Positions 59,735-64,000 of a stretch of 64,000 bases of DNA are shown here, piece after piece (positions within the stretch are counted from its first letter, which is position 1; every line of letters starts with the position of its first letter). Under the pieces are notes generated by a model. It searched no databases. It was given only the letters and a program-made list of their open reading frames with translations, and had not been told where the DNA came from. This DNA is from Piromyces finnis (lineage: Eukaryota > Neocallimastigomycota > Neocallimastigomycetes > Neocallimastigales > Neocallimastigaceae), in the NCBI GenBank assembly GCA_002104945.1, contig MCFH01000017.1:124001-188000 (forward strand), in the 5' to 3' direction. Position numbers and translations under genes: made by a program.

Positions 59735-62700
59735 TATAAATTATTTATTTATAAAAGGATATCTTTTGATTATACTGGTACAATTACAGAAGTATACTTG
59801 ACCATCAGTAGCAGAAACTAAAGCTATTAATTCTTTAGTATTATCATCAAATGACATAAATTGGAATTTAGTTCTTAAAATACATCTATTGGTTAATTTT
59901 CCACAAGCAATAACTTCAAATTTATTGGTATTTTCATTAAATATCCATAACTATAACAAATTTTTAACAATGAAATAAATAAAAATAAAAAAAAAAAATT
60001 AATTTTTTTAAATTTAAATGTTTATAAAAAGATTTTTTTTTTATTATTATTATTAATAAACAACTTACTCTAGTTAATGAATCAGAATAACCGGCAATGA
60101 TAAGATGAATTCCATTGTCATTAGCATATTCTCTTAATTTCAAAGAGCCTAAACTATAAACATCCATATCCATAATACGAGTTTCAGAGGAAGCTGGACT
60201 AACATGTGGAGCACTAACATAATTTACACAATTAATATATAAATCACTATCATTCATCATTTCTGAATTGTCATCCTTAATTTCAAGTTTCCAGGCATTT
60301 AATTCTTCACAAGCACCACTAGAGAATAATAATTTGTTTAATCCAACAGAAAAACCTAAATTCTTAATAACAGAAGTGTGCTTTCTTATAGAAGATCTTG
60401 AATGAATTTGAATAGATGATTCAGGTTCATCTAAAATAAGATTGTATAGGAATGAAAAGAAAGAAGAAAGGTATTAGATATGTAATTTTTAATGAAATGT
60501 CTTACTTTAATTAAATAACTAATTTTATTATTAATTTAAAAGAAAAATACAAACATTTTAAGAATTTTAATAATGAATCTTCAGCACCAGTAATTAATAA
60601 ACCATTGTCTTCTTTTGGTTTATCGCTTTCAATAAATGAATCATCAATAAATTTAATGGCTCTAATTTCCTTTCCATGAAGATTATCCTAATAATAATTA
60701 TTATTACCAATATTCATATATAAATATATATACATTTAGTATTTACACATTTATATATATATATATATTTGTATATGTATGTGTAATAAAATTAAAAAAA
60801 AAAAAAATCATACTTGTAATTTTTCTTCCTTGAATGGTTTTTCATACTTTATATTTCTAAGATATACGTATAACTATTATATATTACATTAAAATAGTTA
60901 AATTTCATATTGTTAATGTTTTTATAATAATAAATTTTAATAATATTATGAAAAAAACATATTTTTTTTTTTTTTTTTTTTACCTTTTCCTTTCTGTAGA
61001 ATGCAAATTCAGCCTTATTTATAGTCTCAGTTTCAGTACTGAAATACCATTTTCTGTGAGCACCACCACAAGCAATAGACATAACCTTTTTCAATTATAT
61101 ATATAATTATTAAATAATTAATTATTTCTATTTCTAGTTTTAAATATAAATAAGAGAATATTATAAATTAAAATTTAGAAGTGAATTATCCTACTTCATA
61201 TTTCTTATCATCATTATATACAAAGAAACGCTTTTGGAAAAATCCTAATAAGAGCTTAGTATTATTGACAATAATGATCTATTGAATAAAAAAGAATTAT
61301 ATATATTAATTCATGAAATTTTAATTTTTTAATTTAATAATTTAATTATTAAATAACGACATATTTTAATAGTTTTACCTTTTCTAACCAACCCTTGGTA
61401 ATCTTTGATTTACCAATTTCTTCAATTTTAATTGGATCTTGTTCATTTATATCACCATTCAAAAGTTTACCGGTGGCACGGAATTGAATATAATTACCAT
61501 CACGACCAGTAGAATAGAATACTAAAGAATTACTGGTAGATAAACTCTTATCAATAGTAATACATGTAAGAGCATCACGACCATGAGCACCAACGTATCT
61601 GAATACTGGTTCAATTGTTTCATTAGAATCATCATTAGTGATTTTATAAACAATAACAGAACCATGTCTACAACCCATAAGAAGTATATTATGTTCTTCT
61701 GAATAAGTTAAACACATAACTGTATTTACAGTAAGCTTGATCTTCTTTTTTAAAGTTACAACAGGCTAAATATTAAAAATAATAATTGTAATAGGAATAA
61801 AAAAAATATGTGAGATACTGTATTACAAATATTTTGTTTATATTATATTTTTATATGTAAAACTCAAAAATGATTATTGATACATTTGAAATATCAGAAA
61901 TATCAATGGTATTCCAAAACATTTCATTATTTATACTGTATGAAAAGAAGTAGACAATATCTAAATATTTATTTCATAGATTTACATTTTAAAAATAAAT
62001 CATTAGTTTATAATATTTTTAATAAATTAATTACTAAAAAAAAAAAAAAAAGATCTATTTTAAATTTTATAATATCTACTTGGGTTATTTGATTTTTCAA
62101 AATAGACATCAAAGACCTTTCCTTCATGAGCTTTCCATTTAATTGGCTTAATTATTGTTAAACGATACGACATAAATTAGTAAATATAATATGTTTATCC
62201 AAAATATATATATATATAATAAAAAAAAAAAGAAAAAAAGAAAAATACCTTAAATGAATTATCTGGACTTAAAAGTAAAACATTACCACTAAGATCACCA
62301 CAACCAATAATTCTTTGACATTCTGAAACATCAATCATTGAATAATTACAGAAAGATTTATCTTGATATAAAACAGAAGATTCATCGGTACTTAAATCAT
62401 TTGCAAGGATATAACTAATAATCATAAAAATAAAAAAGAGCTATTAATATTTTGCTTTTTTTTTTTAATGCTTTATCTTTCAATTTGAATCAAGAATAAA
62501 AATTATTAAATATTCTATACAAACCCGGTATTAGTAACAAAAATGCTTTTTTTATCACCAACTTGAGCAAAGTTTCTAATAAATTCTTTCTTTGGTAATG
62601 AATCCTTTTTAATAAATAAATAAAAAAAAGTATTAATGAAAACTGAAAATAATTATAAATTTATTATTTTATTATAAAAAGAATTACTTTTAAAGCTGGA

Positions 62701-64000
62701 TCAATATAAGTATCTTGATTTGGTAAGGAAATTTCTTTTAATCCACTAGTAGATTCTAAATATTAAAATAACATCGATTTTATAGTTAATATTTAAATTA
62801 ATACTTATCTAATAGTTAAAATGGTAAATTAAATTAAATATATTATTGTATCATCAAATATTATATATGTATTACCAATTTTGTTGGATTCTAAATCTTT
62901 TAAATTCCATAAACGAACACCAGAATCACCACCACCAGTAGCAACAATATCTCTTTCAGGAGACATAGCTACACACCAAATATCTTTACCGTAGTGACCT
63001 TCCCAACAAGCAGCACAAGATTCATTATTATAATCCCATACACGACAAGTTGTATCTTCAGAAACAGTAATGGCATATTTATCAGTTAAAATACAATCCC
63101 ATATACGAGAAGTATGACCATATAATACAATTGATTTTCTTTTTTATAATTAATTAATTTTATATTTTATATATAATAACAATGTTTTTTTTTTTTAATC
63201 AAAAGAAATACACCTTCATTTAATACTTTAAAAATAAAACATATTTATTATTTTTTAATTATTAATTTAAATTAAAAATTACCTATCATTAATAGTCCAA
63301 ACACGAAGAGTTCTATCATCTGAAACTGAACATATCTTTTTACCATCATCAGTGAAATCCATAGCAAAAATAACACCCTTTTAATATAAAAAGAAAAAAA
63401 GTATTAATATTTTCATGTATATTTATATATAAATATAATGTTTAAATAAATTATTAAAATATATGTTATTTTTAAATTAATATCATTAAATATTTACTTC
63501 ATGTCCTTTAAATTCTTGTATAATGGCACTTCCATTTGATTTATTTAAAACGTTCCATAAAATAACAACATTAAATACAGTACCGGATGCTAATTTTAAA
63601 GTACTTAATGTATTACCATAAAACTTGGCTGAATAACTGATTAAATTTGTAATTATCATTATAAATTAAATAAATTTTGGTTATTTTCCAATATTTTATT
63701 TTTTGTATATTCTTTCAATAATTCTTTTAATAATGACGTTTACATAATACAATTAACTTCAGAATGAACTTCATATTTTTTAGTTGTTAAATTAATATCA
63801 TAAACTTCAACAAAATTATGGCCTAAAGCTAAAGCAATATCGGTTGGAATGTCTGATTGTTCCTAATTATTTTATTGATTGATGTAAATTTGTAAATAAT
63901 AAAGTGAAATAAAAAATTAAATTATTATAATTAGTATTTCCATTTATAATTATTGTCGAGGTTGTTGTAGAAATTGAAATTATTAAACAATTTATAATAT
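58718..64000 (-). CDS. WDR6/Rtt10 homologue, WD40 protein (20 exons, 5' end outside window)
   Basis: Exons, 5' to 3': 63862-63744, 63636-63498, 63377-63283, 63138-62876, 62755-62688, 62604-62525, 62414-62249, 62146-62080, 61960-61884, 61765-61379, 61278-61195, 61085-60984, 60846-60814, 60687-60555, 60430-60069, 59950-59763, 59625-59528, 59409-59251, 59096-58931 and 58784-58718. They sum to 950 residues plus stop. WDR6-specific landmarks: DIALALGHN, KLASGTVFNVVILW, GHEGVIFAMDF, SVSDDRTLRVW, GHTSRIWDC, TVSEDTTCRVWDY, TGGGDSGVRLWNL, ACGGAHRKWYF, LHQSGING, ATGGDDN, and the terminal DKKWKVALSGIGIQIL. Compared with human WDR6, about 150-170 N-terminal residues are missing and should lie beyond the right edge. 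WDR6/Rtt10 is the partner of the Trm7/FTSJ1 enzyme that 2'-O-methylates position 34 of some tRNAs. One intron appears to be AT-AC. Confidence 0.93.
59626..59762 (-). other. Candidate U12-type AT-AC intron in the WDR6 gene
   Basis: Read on the minus strand, the upstream exon ends ...ATC-AAA-AG, the intron begins ATATCCTTTT and ends ATTTAC, and the next exon begins A-TAT-TTG-GAT. The 137-nt intron keeps frame (AG|A). It retains the blade sequence ATDGQVYFCNCTSI, which lines up with ATDGSLTFWDLTTM in animal WDR6. ATATCCTTT is the canonical U12 AT-AC 5' splice site. The branch site is weak: TTCATTCAA, about 10 bases from the 3' end. GT-AG alternatives are possible only with acceptors inside exon-like sequence. 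Confidence 0.7.

Noticed and set aside
63180-63240. Extra small WDR6 exon between 63138 and 63283
   Set aside because: Every splice option there introduces a stop; direct joining AG|A keeps the WD40 sequence continuous.

Overview
This is a nuclear eukaryotic window: very AT-rich, long intergenic deserts full of homopolymers and AAT/ATT microsatellites, asparagine-rich proteins, and genes cut by short AT-rich introns. I find nine genes, all reconstructed by hand with exon phases that sum to whole codons. The best fit is an anaerobic gut chytrid fungus (Neocallimastigomycota). The reasons are the extreme AT content with a mostly non-coding layout, a fungal-type gene set, and a giant ASH/MSP-type Ig-repeat protein of the sort expected in a flagellated cell. 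Another AT-rich protist, such as a dictyostelid, is less likely because the gene density is too low. The organism call is inference.

Layout. 1-4858: no gene, repeats only. 4859-6899 (+): two-exon HTH-domain protein with a Pro/Gln-rich tail. 6900-11019: repeat desert with a fold-back inverted repeat. 11020-15428 (+): NDR-family AGC kinase in nine exons. 16375-28092 (-): a single 3845-residue ASH-repeat protein in two exons. 28093-31057: empty. 31058-34678 (+): Wee1-family kinase in eight exons. 34679-38542: empty. 38543-39164 (+): isolated 82-residue Gly/Ser/Tyr/Asn-rich protein. 41326-45400 (-): class 3 lipase of the diacylglycerol-lipase type in five exons. 47356-54805 (-): 2306-residue Asn-rich protein with a C-terminal helical-repeat region. 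55749-58260 (+): tRNA methyltransferase Trm11 in eleven exons. 58718-63862 and beyond the right edge (-): WDR6/Rtt10 homologue, 20 exons in the window, N-terminus outside.

How the genes relate. NDR and Wee1 are cell-cycle and morphogenesis kinases, and the giant ASH protein between them may act in the flagellum or basal body. At the right end two tRNA-modification genes converge: Trm11 (m2G10 methyltransferase) and WDR6 (partner of the Trm7/FTSJ1 2'-O-methyltransferase). Nothing shows co-regulation beyond position.

The most unusual observations concern splicing. The WDR6 gene carries what looks like a U12-type AT-AC intron (59626-59762, 5' end ATATCCTTTT), while every other intron modelled here fits GT-AG. 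The catalytic DPPY motif of Trm11 is spread over three exons, with a 7-nt micro-exon in the middle. The intron of the first gene contains a 17-bp minisatellite whose unit carries the branch-point consensus TACTAAC. No tRNA, rRNA, CRISPR array, transposase or reverse transcriptase was seen.
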